From the NCBI GenBank assembly GCA_017440575.1, contig JAFSGY010000102.1, positions 1-61,050 on the forward strand: DNA of 61,050 nucleotides, given 5' to 3'. This DNA comes from Lachnospiraceae bacterium (lineage in GTDB: Bacteria; Bacillota; Clostridia; Lachnospirales; Lachnospiraceae). Position 1 is the stretch's first letter. Every line of letters starts with the position of its first letter. The translations under genes were made by a program, and so were the position numbers. Under the pieces are notes generated by a model, which worked only from the letters and a program-made list of their open reading frames with translations, ran no database searches and was not told where the DNA came from. Of the stretch, positions 16,588 to 25,503 are shown piece by piece.

Positions 16588-17757
16588 ATGTTTCAGAAGA
16601 AATGTGAAGAAATTATGCAGCGTTACGAGGCTGTTGTAACTCGTAAGAATGAAAAAACAGATTTTTACAACGGAATCTATGACCGTTATAAGTATCCGGT
16701 ATTGACAAGGGATCATATTCCACCTTTCTGGAAGTTTGATATGAATCCGGAAACAAATCCATATTTTATGGAGAGACTTGGCGTGAACTGTGTATTTAAC
16801 TCAGGTGCAATTGAGTTAGATGGTAAGTTCTATCTGGTAGCAAGAGTAGAAGGAAATGACAGAAAGTCTTTCTTTGCGGTAGCAGAGAGTGATAACGGTA
16901 TCGATGGTTTCCGTTTCTGGGATTATCCGATTTTATTAGATGATGTGTGTCCGGAAGAAACTAACGTATATGATATGCGTTTGACCAAGCATGAGGATGG
17001 TTATATCTATGGTGTATTCTGCTCCGAGAGCAAGGATACAACAGTAAATGATTTATCTGCAGCAGTTGCGGCAGCTGGTATCGTAAGAACTAAGGATTTA
17101 AAGACTTGGGAGAGACTTGAAAATCTCAAGACTCTAAATTCTCCACAGCAGAGAAATGTGGTACTTCATCCTGAATTTGTAGATGGTAAGTATGCTTTCT
17201 ATACCAGACCAATGGATGACTTTATTGATACAGGAAGCGGCGGTGGAGTAGGCTTTGGACTTTGTGAGGATATTACTCATGCAGTAATTGATGAGGAAAT
17301 CATTACCAGCAAGAGAAAATATCACACCATTACGGAAGCTAAGAATGGTGCCGGAGCAACTCCGATTAAGACAGATAAGGGCTGGATTCATATTGCACAT
17401 GGTGTTCGTAACACAGCAGCAGGACTTCGTTATGTGATTTATGCCTTTGCAACCAGCTTAGAAGACCCTACTAAGGTTATTGCTGAACCAAGCGGATTCT
17501 TAATCGCACCACTTGGAAGCGAAAGAGTTGGTGATGTTTCTAACGTTGTATTTACAAATGGCGCTATTGCAAGAGATAACGGTGAAGTATATATTTACTA
17601 TGCATCCAGCGATACCAGACTTCATGTAGCGACAACTACGATAGATAAGTTGATTGACTATGTATTTAATACACCGGAGGATCCATTAAGAAGTGTTAAG
17701 TGTGTAGAACAGAGATGTGATTTCATTCGCAAGAATCTGGAGTACATGAATAAATAA
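16588..17757 (+). CDS. GH130_1 4-O-beta-D-mannosyl-D-glucose phosphorylase
   Basis: A 389-residue five-bladed beta-propeller of GH130. The N-terminus ([16 protein letters not shown]) and NVYDMRLTK around the predicted proton donor Asp129 are typical of subfamily 1, the mannosylglucose phosphorylases. It cleaves Man-beta-1,4-Glc with phosphate to mannose-1-phosphate and glucose, conserving bond energy. Directly downstream of the epimerase that makes its substrate. Cytosolic. Length agrees with the family. Confidence 0.93.
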   Translation: MFQKKCEEIMQRYEAVVTRKNEKTDFYNGIYDRYKYPVLTRDHIPPFWKFDMNPETNPYFMERLGVNCVFNSGAIELDGKFYLVARVEGNDRKSFFAVAESDNGIDGFRFWDYPILLDDVCPEETNVYDMRLTKHEDGYIYGVFCSESKDTTVNDLSAAVAAAGIVRTKDLKTWERLENLKTLNSPQQRNVVLHPEFVDGKYAFYTRPMDDFIDTGSGGGVGFGLCEDITHAVIDEEIITSKRKYHTITEAKNGAGATPIKTDKGWIHIAHGVRNTAAGLRYVIYAFATSLEDPTKVIAEPSGFLIAPLGSERVGDVSNVVFTNGAIARDNGEVYIYYASSDTRLHVATTTIDKLIDYVFNTPEDPLRSVKCVEQRCDFIRKNLEYMNK

Positions 17758-17780
17758 AAAGACAGTCAGGAGAAGAAGGC

Positions 17781-18899
17781 ATGAGCAAGTATCTTATTGA
17801 TAACCATTTAGGAATCATGAATTGTGGTAATTGGTACCGAATCAAGCAGACCATGAGAAAGGCAGCAAGAGGAGAGAGTATTACGGTTGGATTCCTTGGT
17901 GGCTCGATTACACAGGGGTGTCTGTCATCTACACCGGAAACCTGTTATGCCTATCTAGTCTATGAATGGTGGAAGCAGAAGTTTCCTCAGGCTGAGGTAA
18001 AGTATGTAAATGCAGGTATTGGTGGAACAACTTCACAGTTTGGTGTGGCGCGAGTAGATAGTGATTTGCTTTCTCATCAGATTGATTTTACAACGGTAGA
18101 ATTCAGTGTAAATGATGACAATACCAATCATTTCATGGAAACCTATGAGGGCTTGATTCGACGTATCTATAGTAGTGAGAATAAGCCGGCGATGCTGATT
18201 GTGAATAATGTACGCTATGATGATGGCGAAAATGCACAGGAGAAGCATAATATCATTGGTGAAGCTTATCAGATTCCATGCGTCAGCATGAAGCCGACGA
18301 TTTATGCAAAGGTATTAGATGGAACGTTTACCAGTCGGGATGTGACAGAGGACGATTTGCATCCAAATGATGAAGGGCATTCTCTGGTTGCGGGAGTGAT
18401 TATACACTTTTTAGAGCTGGTATATACCAATTTGGAGCATGAAAGAGAGCAGGAGACAGCGATGCCTGAGCCTTTGACAGAAAATACCTACGAGCATTCA
18501 TATCGTTATCAGAATGATAATAGTAATCCTCTGAATGATGGATTTGTGGCAGATTTTACACCACAAAATGACATACGAGAGATATTTCGTAAAGGCTGGA
18601 CTTCAAGTCAAAAGGGTGCAACACTTACCTTTGAAGTACAGGGACGCAGCATAGCGGTACAGTATCGCAAGTCAGTGATACAGCCAACGCCAATTGCAAG
18701 AGCGATTGTAGATGGTGATGTGGAGCATGCGGTTATTTTAGATGGTAACTTTGAGGAGACCTGGGGAGACAGTCTGCATATTGATACGATTGCAGAGCAT
18801 CTTCCATGTGGAAAGCATAAGGTTGAAATTGAGATTATAACAACACATGAGGACGATAAGGTACCATTTTATCTGGTATCCGTAATCGGATCTTATTAA
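17781..18899 (+). CDS. SGNH acetyl-mannan esterase, CE17-like
   Basis: The protein has 372 residues. The SGNH hydrolase domain is N-terminal, with FLGGSITQG (Ser about 42), SVNDDNTNH and DDLHPNDEGH (His about 194). A beta-sandwich domain of CBM35 type makes up the C-terminal third. This order matches the CE17 esterase of the R. intestinalis mannan locus, which removes 3-O-acetyl groups from mannose. No signal peptide, so it acts on imported oligosaccharides. It starts 24 bases after the GH130_1 gene. Confidence 0.85.
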   Translation: MSKYLIDNHLGIMNCGNWYRIKQTMRKAARGESITVGFLGGSITQGCLSSTPETCYAYLVYEWWKQKFPQAEVKYVNAGIGGTTSQFGVARVDSDLLSHQIDFTTVEFSVNDDNTNHFMETYEGLIRRIYSSENKPAMLIVNNVRYDDGENAQEKHNIIGEAYQIPCVSMKPTIYAKVLDGTFTSRDVTEDDLHPNDEGHSLVAGVIIHFLELVYTNLEHEREQETAMPEPLTENTYEHSYRYQNDNSNPLNDGFVADFTPQNDIREIFRKGWTSSQKGATLTFEVQGRSIAVQYRKSVIQPTPIARAIVDGDVEHAVILDGNFEETWGDSLHIDTIAEHLPCGKHKVEIEIITTHEDDKVPFYLVSVIGSY

Positions 18900-18926
18900 T
18901 AAGAAAATAGGAAAGGAAATAAGAAA

Positions 18927-19949
18927 ATGAGCAAAGTAAAAATGATTAGCCCGGCAGTGCCAAACATGCCATGGCAGGAAAGACCTGAAAATATAGTAGG
19001 AGCACCAATCTGGAGATACAATGAGAACCCAATTATCGGTAGAAATCCGGTTGAGGGTGTTGCAAGAATCTTCAATAGTGCAGTTATGCCTTATGAAGAT
19101 GGCTTTATCGGTGTATTCCGTGGAGAGCAGACAAATGGTATTCCTTACATCTATATGGGAAGAAGTAAAGATGCAATTCATTGGGATTTTGAAAAGGATA
19201 AGATTAACTTCGTAGACGAAGAAGGAAAGCTATTTATGCCAGTATACGCATACGATCCTCGTCTTGTTAAGGTAGAAGATACATACTACATTATCTGGTG
19301 TGGAGATTTCTATGGTGCAGCAATCGGTATGGCTAAGACAACAGATTTCAAGACTTTTACAAGAGTTGAGAATCCATTCTTACCATTTAACAGAAATGCA
19401 GTATTGTTCCCAAGAAAGATTAACGGCAACTTCATGATGTTAAGCCGTCCTTCTGACAGTGGACATACACCATTCGGTGATATTTTCATTAGTGAAAGCC
19501 CTGACCTTGTTTACTGGGGTAAGCACAGACATGTTATGGGCAAAGGTAATGAGTGGTGGCAGTCAGTTAAGATTGGTGGCGGTGCAGCACCGATCGAGAC
19601 AAGTGAAGGCTGGTTATTGTTCTATCATGGTGTAAGTGGAACCTGTAACGGATTTGTATATTCTATCGGTGGAGCAATCCTTGACATTGATAACCCATCT
19701 ATCGTTAAATATAGATGTGAGAACTTCCTCTTAACTCCGGAAGAGTGGTATGAAGAGAGAGGCTTCGTTCCTAACGTATGCTTCCCATGTGCAACGATTC
19801 ATGATTCTGAGACAGGAAGAATTGCAGTATACTATGGTGCAGCAGACAGCTATGTAGGTCTTGCATTTACAGAGCTTGATGATATTGTAGATTATATTAA
19901 GACAAATAGTAAGCTTACCGAATCTGATAAGGAAATCGGAAGACGCTAG
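18927..19949 (+). CDS. GH130_2 beta-1,4-manno-oligosaccharide phosphorylase
   Basis: A 340-residue GH130 propeller distinct from the upstream one. Typical subfamily 2 features are NPIIGRNPVEGVARIFNSAV near the N-terminus and YAYDPRLVK around the predicted catalytic Asp110. It phosphorolyses beta-1,4-manno-oligosaccharides from the non-reducing end, giving mannose-1-phosphate and a chain shorter by one unit. Works before the epimerase and GH130_1. Cytosolic. It starts after GGAAAGGAAA, 27 bases behind the esterase. Confidence 0.92.
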   Translation: MSKVKMISPAVPNMPWQERPENIVGAPIWRYNENPIIGRNPVEGVARIFNSAVMPYEDGFIGVFRGEQTNGIPYIYMGRSKDAIHWDFEKDKINFVDEEGKLFMPVYAYDPRLVKVEDTYYIIWCGDFYGAAIGMAKTTDFKTFTRVENPFLPFNRNAVLFPRKINGNFMMLSRPSDSGHTPFGDIFISESPDLVYWGKHRHVMGKGNEWWQSVKIGGGAAPIETSEGWLLFYHGVSGTCNGFVYSIGGAILDIDNPSIVKYRCENFLLTPEEWYEERGFVPNVCFPCATIHDSETGRIAVYYGAADSYVGLAFTELDDIVDYIKTNSKLTESDKEIGRR

Positions 19950-19960
19950 TATAGTAGGGG

Positions 19961-19988
19961 GGCTGTGGGGCAGAAGCTATCCACAGCC
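19961..19988 (+). promoter_or_regulatory. Intercistronic hairpin GH130_2 / CE2
   Basis: GGCTGTGG and CCACAGCC form an 8-bp stem with a 12-base loop. Weaker pairing extends outward (TATAGTA with TGCTATA). No T run follows; an mRNA stabiliser or processing site is likely. Confidence 0.6.
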
Positions 19989-20017
19989 TCTTGCTATATA
20001 AAACATGAAGAAAGGGC

Positions 20018-21133
20018 ATGGAAAAGATGATGACAGAAACAGCAGTAGGTAAAATACCGGAATTAAAGGTACATGGGAGAACGACAAGGGAGAGAGCGCC
20101 GTTGACCTTATTCTGGACTGCAAGTGGATTTGAGTGTAATGTATCAGGTTCAGAGCTATGGGTTGAGGTGGAAGTAACCTATGACATCTATGAGCCGTGG
20201 TTTAGTTATACTGTGAATGGTGACTGGATTGGCAGACAGATGCTACTACCGGGCAGATACTGGATACCGCTGTTTCGAGGCATGAATCCTGAGAAAATCA
20301 AGAACGTGAGATTTTATAAGGATTTGCAGGCGATGAGTGGGGATGGTAATTCCTATATTCATATCCATGCCTTACGCCATGATGGTACATTTTATCCTGT
20401 GGAAGAGAAGAAACGAAAAATAGAGTTTATTGGAGATAGTATTACTTCTGGAGAGGGCTTGTTTGGAGCGAAGGAAGAAGAGGACTGGATTCCTATGTTC
20501 TTCTCAACACTGAAGGATTATGCCTATTTAACAGCAAAGGAATTAGATGCGGAATATCGTGTATTTTCCCAAAGTGGCTGGGGTGTTTATAACTCATGGG
20601 ACAATAATCGAAATGCTGCAATTCCGAAGTACTATAAGGAAATATGCAGCCTGATGCCAGGAGAAGAAAATGAGCGTCTTGGAGGAAATAAGCCGCATGA
20701 TTTTTCTGCTTGGCAGCCGGATGTGATTGTGGTGAATCTTGGAACAAATGATGTGTCTGGTTTTGACCAGCCGGAATGGGTAGATGAGGTGACGGGAGAA
20801 CGTCATAAGATGCGCAGAGAGGAAGACGGTAGCTTCTGTAAGGAGGATGTGAATGTCTTTAAAGGGGCAGTAGCTGACTTTTTAGAAACCTTACGGGAAT
20901 GTAATCCACAGGCGCAGATTATCTGGTGCTATGGAATGTTAGGAATTCCTTTTCAGATGCCGATTATGGAAGGAATCTCTGCTTATATAGAAAAGAGTGG
21001 AGATCAGAAGGTATCATATTTGCAGCTTCCGAATACGGATGAAACAAATGTTGGTTCTAGACAACATCCGGGGGCGTTGTGTCATAAACAGGCATCAGAG
21101 GTTTTAGCAGGATATATTAGACAAATTTTGTAA
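20018..21133 (+). CDS. CE2 family acetyl-mannan esterase
   Basis: The protein has 371 residues with the CE2 layout: an N-terminal jelly-roll domain (about 1-125) and a C-terminal SGNH domain (FIGDSIT, Ser141; VNLGTNDVS; RQHPGALCHKQA with the catalytic His). CE2 and CE17 enzymes act together in R. intestinalis, with CE2 handling the 2-, 4- and 6-O positions. No signal peptide. The SD AAAGGG is very close to ATG 20018; ATG 20027 has better spacing and may be the real start. Confidence 0.87.
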   Translation: MEKMMTETAVGKIPELKVHGRTTRERAPLTLFWTASGFECNVSGSELWVEVEVTYDIYEPWFSYTVNGDWIGRQMLLPGRYWIPLFRGMNPEKIKNVRFYKDLQAMSGDGNSYIHIHALRHDGTFYPVEEKKRKIEFIGDSITSGEGLFGAKEEEDWIPMFFSTLKDYAYLTAKELDAEYRVFSQSGWGVYNSWDNNRNAAIPKYYKEICSLMPGEENERLGGNKPHDFSAWQPDVIVVNLGTNDVSGFDQPEWVDEVTGERHKMRREEDGSFCKEDVNVFKGAVADFLETLRECNPQAQIIWCYGMLGIPFQMPIMEGISAYIEKSGDQKVSYLQLPNTDETNVGSRQHPGALCHKQASEVLAGYIRQIL

Positions 21134-21152
21134 AGAAAACGAGGTAATTCGT

Positions 21153-23459
21153 ATGTTTCAGAATGATTTTGTATGGGGCGTTGCCAGCAGCGCCTATCAG
21201 ATAGAAGGAACGGATAAGGAAGATGGCAGAGGGGACTGTGTGTGGGATGCTTTTACCAGAGAAGGCAGAGTATATGGTAATCAGAACGCAGATGTTGCCT
21301 GTGACCATATACACAGATATAAGGAAGATATTGCCCTGATGCGTCATCTTGGTGTGAAGGCATATCGTTTTTCTTTAAGTTGGGCAAGAATTCTACCGGA
21401 AGGAACGGGAAAGGTAAACGAGAAGGCGATTGCAATGTACCGTGATATGATTCTTGAGATGAAGAAAAATGGAATTACGCCTTTTGTGACACTGTTTCAT
21501 TGGGAGTATCCGCTTGCGTTACAGGAAAAGGGCGGCTGGTTGAATGCTGATTCTGTAGAATGGTTTGCTGAATATGCTAGAGTGGTAGCAGAGAAATTCT
21601 CTGATTTGGCGGAGTATTTCTTTACATTAAATGAGCCACAGTGCTTTGTTGGACTTGGACATTTAAGTGGTGTACATGCACCGGGATTAATGTTAGAGCC
21701 AAAAGAGGTATTTCAGATTGCACATAATGCGCTGAAAGCGCATGGTAGAGCTGTTCAGGAGCTTAGAAAGCATGCAAAGCAGCCGATTAAGATAGGTTAT
21801 GCGCCAACCTGTGGTGTTGCCTATCCTTATACAGAAAGTCCAGAGGACATTGAGGCAGCTAGAAAGATTTATTTTGGCTTTGACCAGCCAATCAGTAACT
21901 GGACCTGGAATGTTGCGTGGTTCAATGACCCTGTCTTTTTAGGAAAATATCCGGAGGAAGGCTTGAAGAAGTATGCAGAGTATCTTCCTGAGATTACGGA
22001 CGAGGATATGGAGCTGATTCACCAGCCGCTTGATTTCATGGGACAGAATATCTATAATGGTTACTGGGTTCGTGCCGGTAAAAATGGAGAGCCGGAATAT
22101 GTAGACAGACCAGAGGGATTTCCTAAGACGGCAACCAACTGGCCGGTAACACCGGAATGTCTCTACTGGGGAGTCAGATTCCTCTATGAGAGATATCAGA
22201 TGCCGATTTATATTACCGAAAACGGTATGGCTTGCCACGATCAGGTGTCAGCAGATGGCAGAGTGCATGATTCGAATCGAATTGATTTCTTGGATAAGTA
22301 TCTTTCCTGCTTACAGCGTGCAGCGGATGAAGGAATTGGTATTGCGGGCTATTTCCTATGGACCTTTTTAGATAATTTCGAGTGGGATAAGGGTTATAAT
22401 GAGCGTTTTGGACTTGTTTATGTGGACTATGCGACACAGAAACGTATTGTAAAGGACTCTGCTTTCTGGTATCAGAAGGTTATGGAGACAAATGGAAGGA
22501 TTTTAAGTGTGAATCAGATGAAAAAAGAAATTTTACATATGACCCCTGTTTTTAAGCAGATGATCTGGGGCGGTGAGAAGCTTGGCAGTGAGTGGAATTA
22601 TACGGTTCCGGGAGAAAAAACAGGAGAATGCTGGGGTGTGGCAGCACATCCAAATGGAGACTGTGTGATTCAGGGTGGAAGCTTTGGTGGAAAGACATTA
22701 AGTCAGATGTGGACAGAGCAGCCACAAATGTTTGGAAATGTGGATAGCAAGGTATTTCCATTATTAATCAAGATTATTGATGCAGAGCAGGATTTAAGTA
22801 TTCAGGTACATCCAAATGATGCCTATGCAGAGGTAAATGAAAACGGTTCTCTTGGTAAGACAGAGTGCTGGTATATCTTAGATGCACCAGAAGGAGCTAG
22901 CTTAGTAATCGGTCACAATGCGCAGGATAAGGATGAGTTAGTAGCCATGGTTCGAGAAGGAAAGTGGTCTGAGTTTATCCGTGAAGTTCCTGTGAAGAAG
23001 GGCGATTTTATCCAGATTGATCCGGGAACGGTTCATGCAATCAAGGGTGGCTTGCAAATCTTAGAGACTCAGCAGAATTCCGATATTACCTATCGTGTAT
23101 ATGATTATGACAGACTCTCTGATGGTAAGCCAAGAGAGCTTCATATTGAGAAGAGTATCGATGTAATCACAGTTCCTGCAAAGTCTGCAGAGGATAGTGT
23201 AAAGCATGTAGGAGAAGTGGAGCCAAATAAGATGAATCTACTCATTTCCTGCGATTATTATCAGGTATGGAAGCTGGATGTAGCAGGTAAGGCAGAGATC
23301 AATCAGGATTATCCATTCCTGATTATGAGTGTCATCGAGGGTGATGGTATCATTGATGGACAGTTTATCAAGAAGGGCGACCATTTCATTATTCCAAATG
23401 GATATGGAAAGGTAGAGCTGCAGGGCAATATGCAGTTGATTTGTTCAACAGTTTCATAA
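21153..23459 (+). CDS. GH1 beta-glucosidase fused to mannose-6-phosphate isomerase
   Basis: One 768-residue frame. Residues 1-450 are a complete GH1 domain with acid/base Glu161 (TLNEP) and nucleophile Glu356 (ITENG). Residues 456-768 are a type I phosphomannose isomerase with IQVHPND, GKTECWYI, PGTVHAI and QQNSDITYR. The join has almost no linker. GH1 would trim terminal beta-glucose (glucomannan) and ManA would convert mannose-6-phosphate to fructose-6-phosphate. It is the last gene of the mannan operon. The GH1 could instead be a 6-phospho-glycosidase, though an ABC importer argues against that. GTG 22509, 8 bases after GGAAGGA and in frame, could give free ManA. Confidence 0.92.
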   Translation: MFQNDFVWGVASSAYQIEGTDKEDGRGDCVWDAFTREGRVYGNQNADVACDHIHRYKEDIALMRHLGVKAYRFSLSWARILPEGTGKVNEKAIAMYRDMILEMKKNGITPFVTLFHWEYPLALQEKGGWLNADSVEWFAEYARVVAEKFSDLAEYFFTLNEPQCFVGLGHLSGVHAPGLMLEPKEVFQIAHNALKAHGRAVQELRKHAKQPIKIGYAPTCGVAYPYTESPEDIEAARKIYFGFDQPISNWTWNVAWFNDPVFLGKYPEEGLKKYAEYLPEITDEDMELIHQPLDFMGQNIYNGYWVRAGKNGEPEYVDRPEGFPKTATNWPVTPECLYWGVRFLYERYQMPIYITENGMACHDQVSADGRVHDSNRIDFLDKYLSCLQRAADEGIGIAGYFLWTFLDNFEWDKGYNERFGLVYVDYATQKRIVKDSAFWYQKVMETNGRILSVNQMKKEILHMTPVFKQMIWGGEKLGSEWNYTVPGEKTGECWGVAAHPNGDCVIQGGSFGGKTLSQMWTEQPQMFGNVDSKVFPLLIKIIDAEQDLSIQVHPNDAYAEVNENGSLGKTECWYILDAPEGASLVIGHNAQDKDELVAMVREGKWSEFIREVPVKKGDFIQIDPGTVHAIKGGLQILETQQNSDITYRVYDYDRLSDGKPRELHIEKSIDVITVPAKSAEDSVKHVGEVEPNKMNLLISCDYYQVWKLDVAGKAEINQDYPFLIMSVIEGDGIIDGQFIKKGDHFIIPNGYGKVELQGNMQLICSTVS

Positions 23460-23465
23460 GATAAT
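23436..23465 (+). promoter_or_regulatory. Possible promoter of APH-family gene
   Basis: TTGATT (23436-23441), 18-base spacer, GATAAT (23460-23465). It overlaps the end of the GH1-ManA gene. A dyad element starts 6 bases further on. Confidence 0.4.
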
Positions 23466-23471
23466 TTGTTG

Positions 23472-23506
23472 TAGTGAATTATGTTTCAGTGAAATGTAAT
23501 TCACTA
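23472..23506. promoter_or_regulatory. 35-bp dyad element, copy 1
   Basis: TAGTGAATTA and TAATTCACTA form a perfect 10-bp inverted repeat around a central CAGTGAAAT half-site. It agrees at 29 of 35 positions with 25455-25489, and position 9/27 changes in step (T-A here, C-G there). Lies 31 bases before the APH-family start; likely operator. Confidence 0.65.
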
Positions 23507-23536
23507 TAAGTGTTTATAGGATAAAAGGATTATGAT

Positions 23537-24490
23537 ATGGGAATAACGAAAAATAAGCAGACGAATGAAAAAATAATTGAAATGGCTAAAGCTGCGTTTT
23601 CAAACAAAGGAATACCTGAAATTCAAGAATTGACAGAAGGTATGTGTAATACGGCATATAAGTTGAGATATGAGGATGGATTTGAAACAGTTCTTAAAAT
23701 TTCCGCTTCAACAAATGACGGTTTTATGACGAATGAGTCTAATCTTATGGAAGCAGAAGTTAGAGCAATGAAGCTGGTGAAGGATAGTACGTCTATAAAA
23801 GTGGCGGAGGTATATAGATATGATACATCCAGGCAATTATGTGACGGAGACTATTTTTTCATGGAAAGATTAGAGGGTGCAAGCTGGATATCTGTAATCG
23901 ACAAGTTGGGAGAAGACGTTAATTCCAGACTTCGTATGGAAGTTGGAAACTTGCAGAAGCAGTTGTTGGAAATCAAAGGCAATAAGTTTGGACTATTAGG
24001 AGATGATGAGCATCAATTTGATAGTTTGTATGAGTTTATGCATTTTTTGATAAATAATGTTCTGGAAGATGCAGAAAAGAGAAATGTTGTAATAGGGGTT
24101 CCTAAAACGGAGATATTAGCGAAACTGAAGCATCATAAAGTCTTATTTGATAGTATTAAGATTCCTACATTGGTACATTGGGATATGTGGGAAGGAAATA
24201 TCTTTGTTAAAGATGGTCAGATTTCAGGAGTCATTGACTGGGAAAGAGCTATGTGGGGAGAACCATTTATGGATGATAGATTTAGATATCACAATAGGCA
24301 TGCGGATTTTCTTAGTGGCTTTGGAATAGATGAATTATCAGCCGAAGAATTGAGAAGAATTTATTGGTATGACATTTTGTTATATTTAACCATGATGACA
24401 GAAGTTACATATAGAGAGTATGACGATGATGGTCAGTATCAATGGGTTAAACCAATGTTTGATGAGGTGTGGAATCAGATTATTTTATAA
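23537..24490 (+). CDS. Aminoglycoside phosphotransferase (APH)-family kinase
   Basis: The 317-residue protein has the APH/choline-kinase fold signatures: an N-terminal nucleotide lobe, the catalytic loop LVHWDMWEGNIFV (HxDxxxxN) and GVIDWERAMWGEP supplying the metal-binding Asp. It phosphorylates a small hydroxyl substrate that cannot be read from sequence. The family includes sugar, choline and antibiotic kinases, so resistance should not be assumed. It sits between the mannan operon and an aldose epimerase, and shares a dyad element with the ATPase gene at 25504. Confidence 0.85.
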   Translation: MGITKNKQTNEKIIEMAKAAFSNKGIPEIQELTEGMCNTAYKLRYEDGFETVLKISASTNDGFMTNESNLMEAEVRAMKLVKDSTSIKVAEVYRYDTSRQLCDGDYFFMERLEGASWISVIDKLGEDVNSRLRMEVGNLQKQLLEIKGNKFGLLGDDEHQFDSLYEFMHFLINNVLEDAEKRNVVIGVPKTEILAKLKHHKVLFDSIKIPTLVHWDMWEGNIFVKDGQISGVIDWERAMWGEPFMDDRFRYHNRHADFLSGFGIDELSAEELRRIYWYDILLYLTMMTEVTYREYDDDGQYQWVKPMFDEVWNQIIL

Positions 24491-24511
24491 ATAAAAGTGG
24501 AGGAATTTAAA

Positions 24512-25405
24512 ATGAAATACGAATTAAAAAATGAATTATTAACAGTAAGTGTGGATAGCTTTGGGGCAGAATTGACCTCGATTGTGGATAAGAATGGTAC
24601 AGAATATCTCTGGTGTGGAGACAGTAAGTACTGGGGGAGACATTCTCCAGTTTTGTTCCCGGTAGTTGGTAAGCCAAGGGATAGCAAGTTCACCTATGAG
24701 GGTAAGGAATATGCCATGGGACAGCATGGATTTGCAAGAGATATGGAATTTACATGCACAAAGCAGGAGCAGGAAGAAATCTGGTTTGCACTGAATTCTA
24801 CAGAAGAGACATTGGCAAAATATCCATTTGCATTTTGTTTAGAGATTGGTTACCGTCTGACGGAAAATACGGTTAAGGTAATGTGGAAGGTAACAAATCG
24901 TGAACAGGAAAAGGATATGCATTTCTCCATTGGTGCACATCCTGCGTTTATGTGCCCGTTAGATGAAAAAGAAGAAAAGACAGCTTACAGTATTCAGATG
25001 AATGCAAAGGATAAGGTGACATATTCCTTTTTAAATGCGGCAAATGGACTATTGGTAGACAAAGAATATGAGTTAAAGCTGGAAAATGGAGTTCATAAGA
25101 TAACAGAAGACTTCTTTGACGAGAGCGCTTATGTTATTGAGAATAATCAGGTAAGTGAGGTTTCTTTAGTAAATCCTAAGGGAAAAGCCTACATTACAGT
25201 AAAGTTCGATGCACCGCTTGTAGGAATCTGGTCACCGGAGAAGAAGAATGCACCATTTGTCTGTATTGAGCCTTGGTATGGAAGATGCGATAAAGAGAAC
25301 TTTGCAGGTACCTTAGAAGAGCGTGAATGGAGCAATCAGCTCGCAGTAGGTGGAGTATTTAAGGCTGCATATGATATTTGTATGGTTGATGTTCGAAGAT
25401 TATAA
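24512..25405 (+). CDS. Aldose 1-epimerase family protein (LacX-like)
   Basis: The protein has 297 residues from ATG 24512, set by GTGGAGGAA just upstream; a GTG at 24497 would include that site. It is a galactose-mutarotase-like beta-sandwich: FGAELTSI at the N-terminus, GQHGFARDMEF (conserved His) and SIGAHPAF (second His). This pattern fits the LacX/YihR branch of sugar mutarotases. It starts 21 bases after the APH gene, probably co-transcribed. The sugar is unknown. Confidence 0.85.
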   Translation: MKYELKNELLTVSVDSFGAELTSIVDKNGTEYLWCGDSKYWGRHSPVLFPVVGKPRDSKFTYEGKEYAMGQHGFARDMEFTCTKQEQEEIWFALNSTEETLAKYPFAFCLEIGYRLTENTVKVMWKVTNREQEKDMHFSIGAHPAFMCPLDEKEEKTAYSIQMNAKDKVTYSFLNAANGLLVDKEYELKLENGVHKITEDFFDESAYVIENNQVSEVSLVNPKGKAYITVKFDAPLVGIWSPEKKNAPFVCIEPWYGRCDKENFAGTLEEREWSNQLAVGGVFKAAYDICMVDVRRL

Positions 25406-25426
25406 GATGCTTGATTTCATGTATTC

Positions 25427-25455
25427 TTGCGAAAAGAGAATATTATTGATATAAT
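25427..25455 (+). promoter_or_regulatory. Predicted promoter of AAA/DUF234 gene
   Basis: TTGCGA (25427-25432), 17-base spacer and TATAAT (25450-25455). The dyad element begins at the last base of the -10 box, so transcription would start inside the element. Confidence 0.65.
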
Positions 25456-25489
25456 AGTGAATCATATTACAGTGAAATACGATTCACTA
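25455..25489. promoter_or_regulatory. 35-bp dyad element, copy 2
   Basis: TAGTGAATC and GATTCACTA form a 9-bp inverted repeat with CAGTGAAAT in the middle. It matches the copy at 23472-23506. It overlaps the expected transcription start of the ATPase gene, an ideal repressor position. Confidence 0.7.
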
Positions 25490-25503
25490 AAAAGAGGTGC
25501 TAT

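Noticed and set aside
23537-24490. Reading the APH-family gene as an antibiotic-resistance gene.
   Set aside because: The family phosphorylates many substrates and nothing in the sequence or context points to an aminoglycoside.
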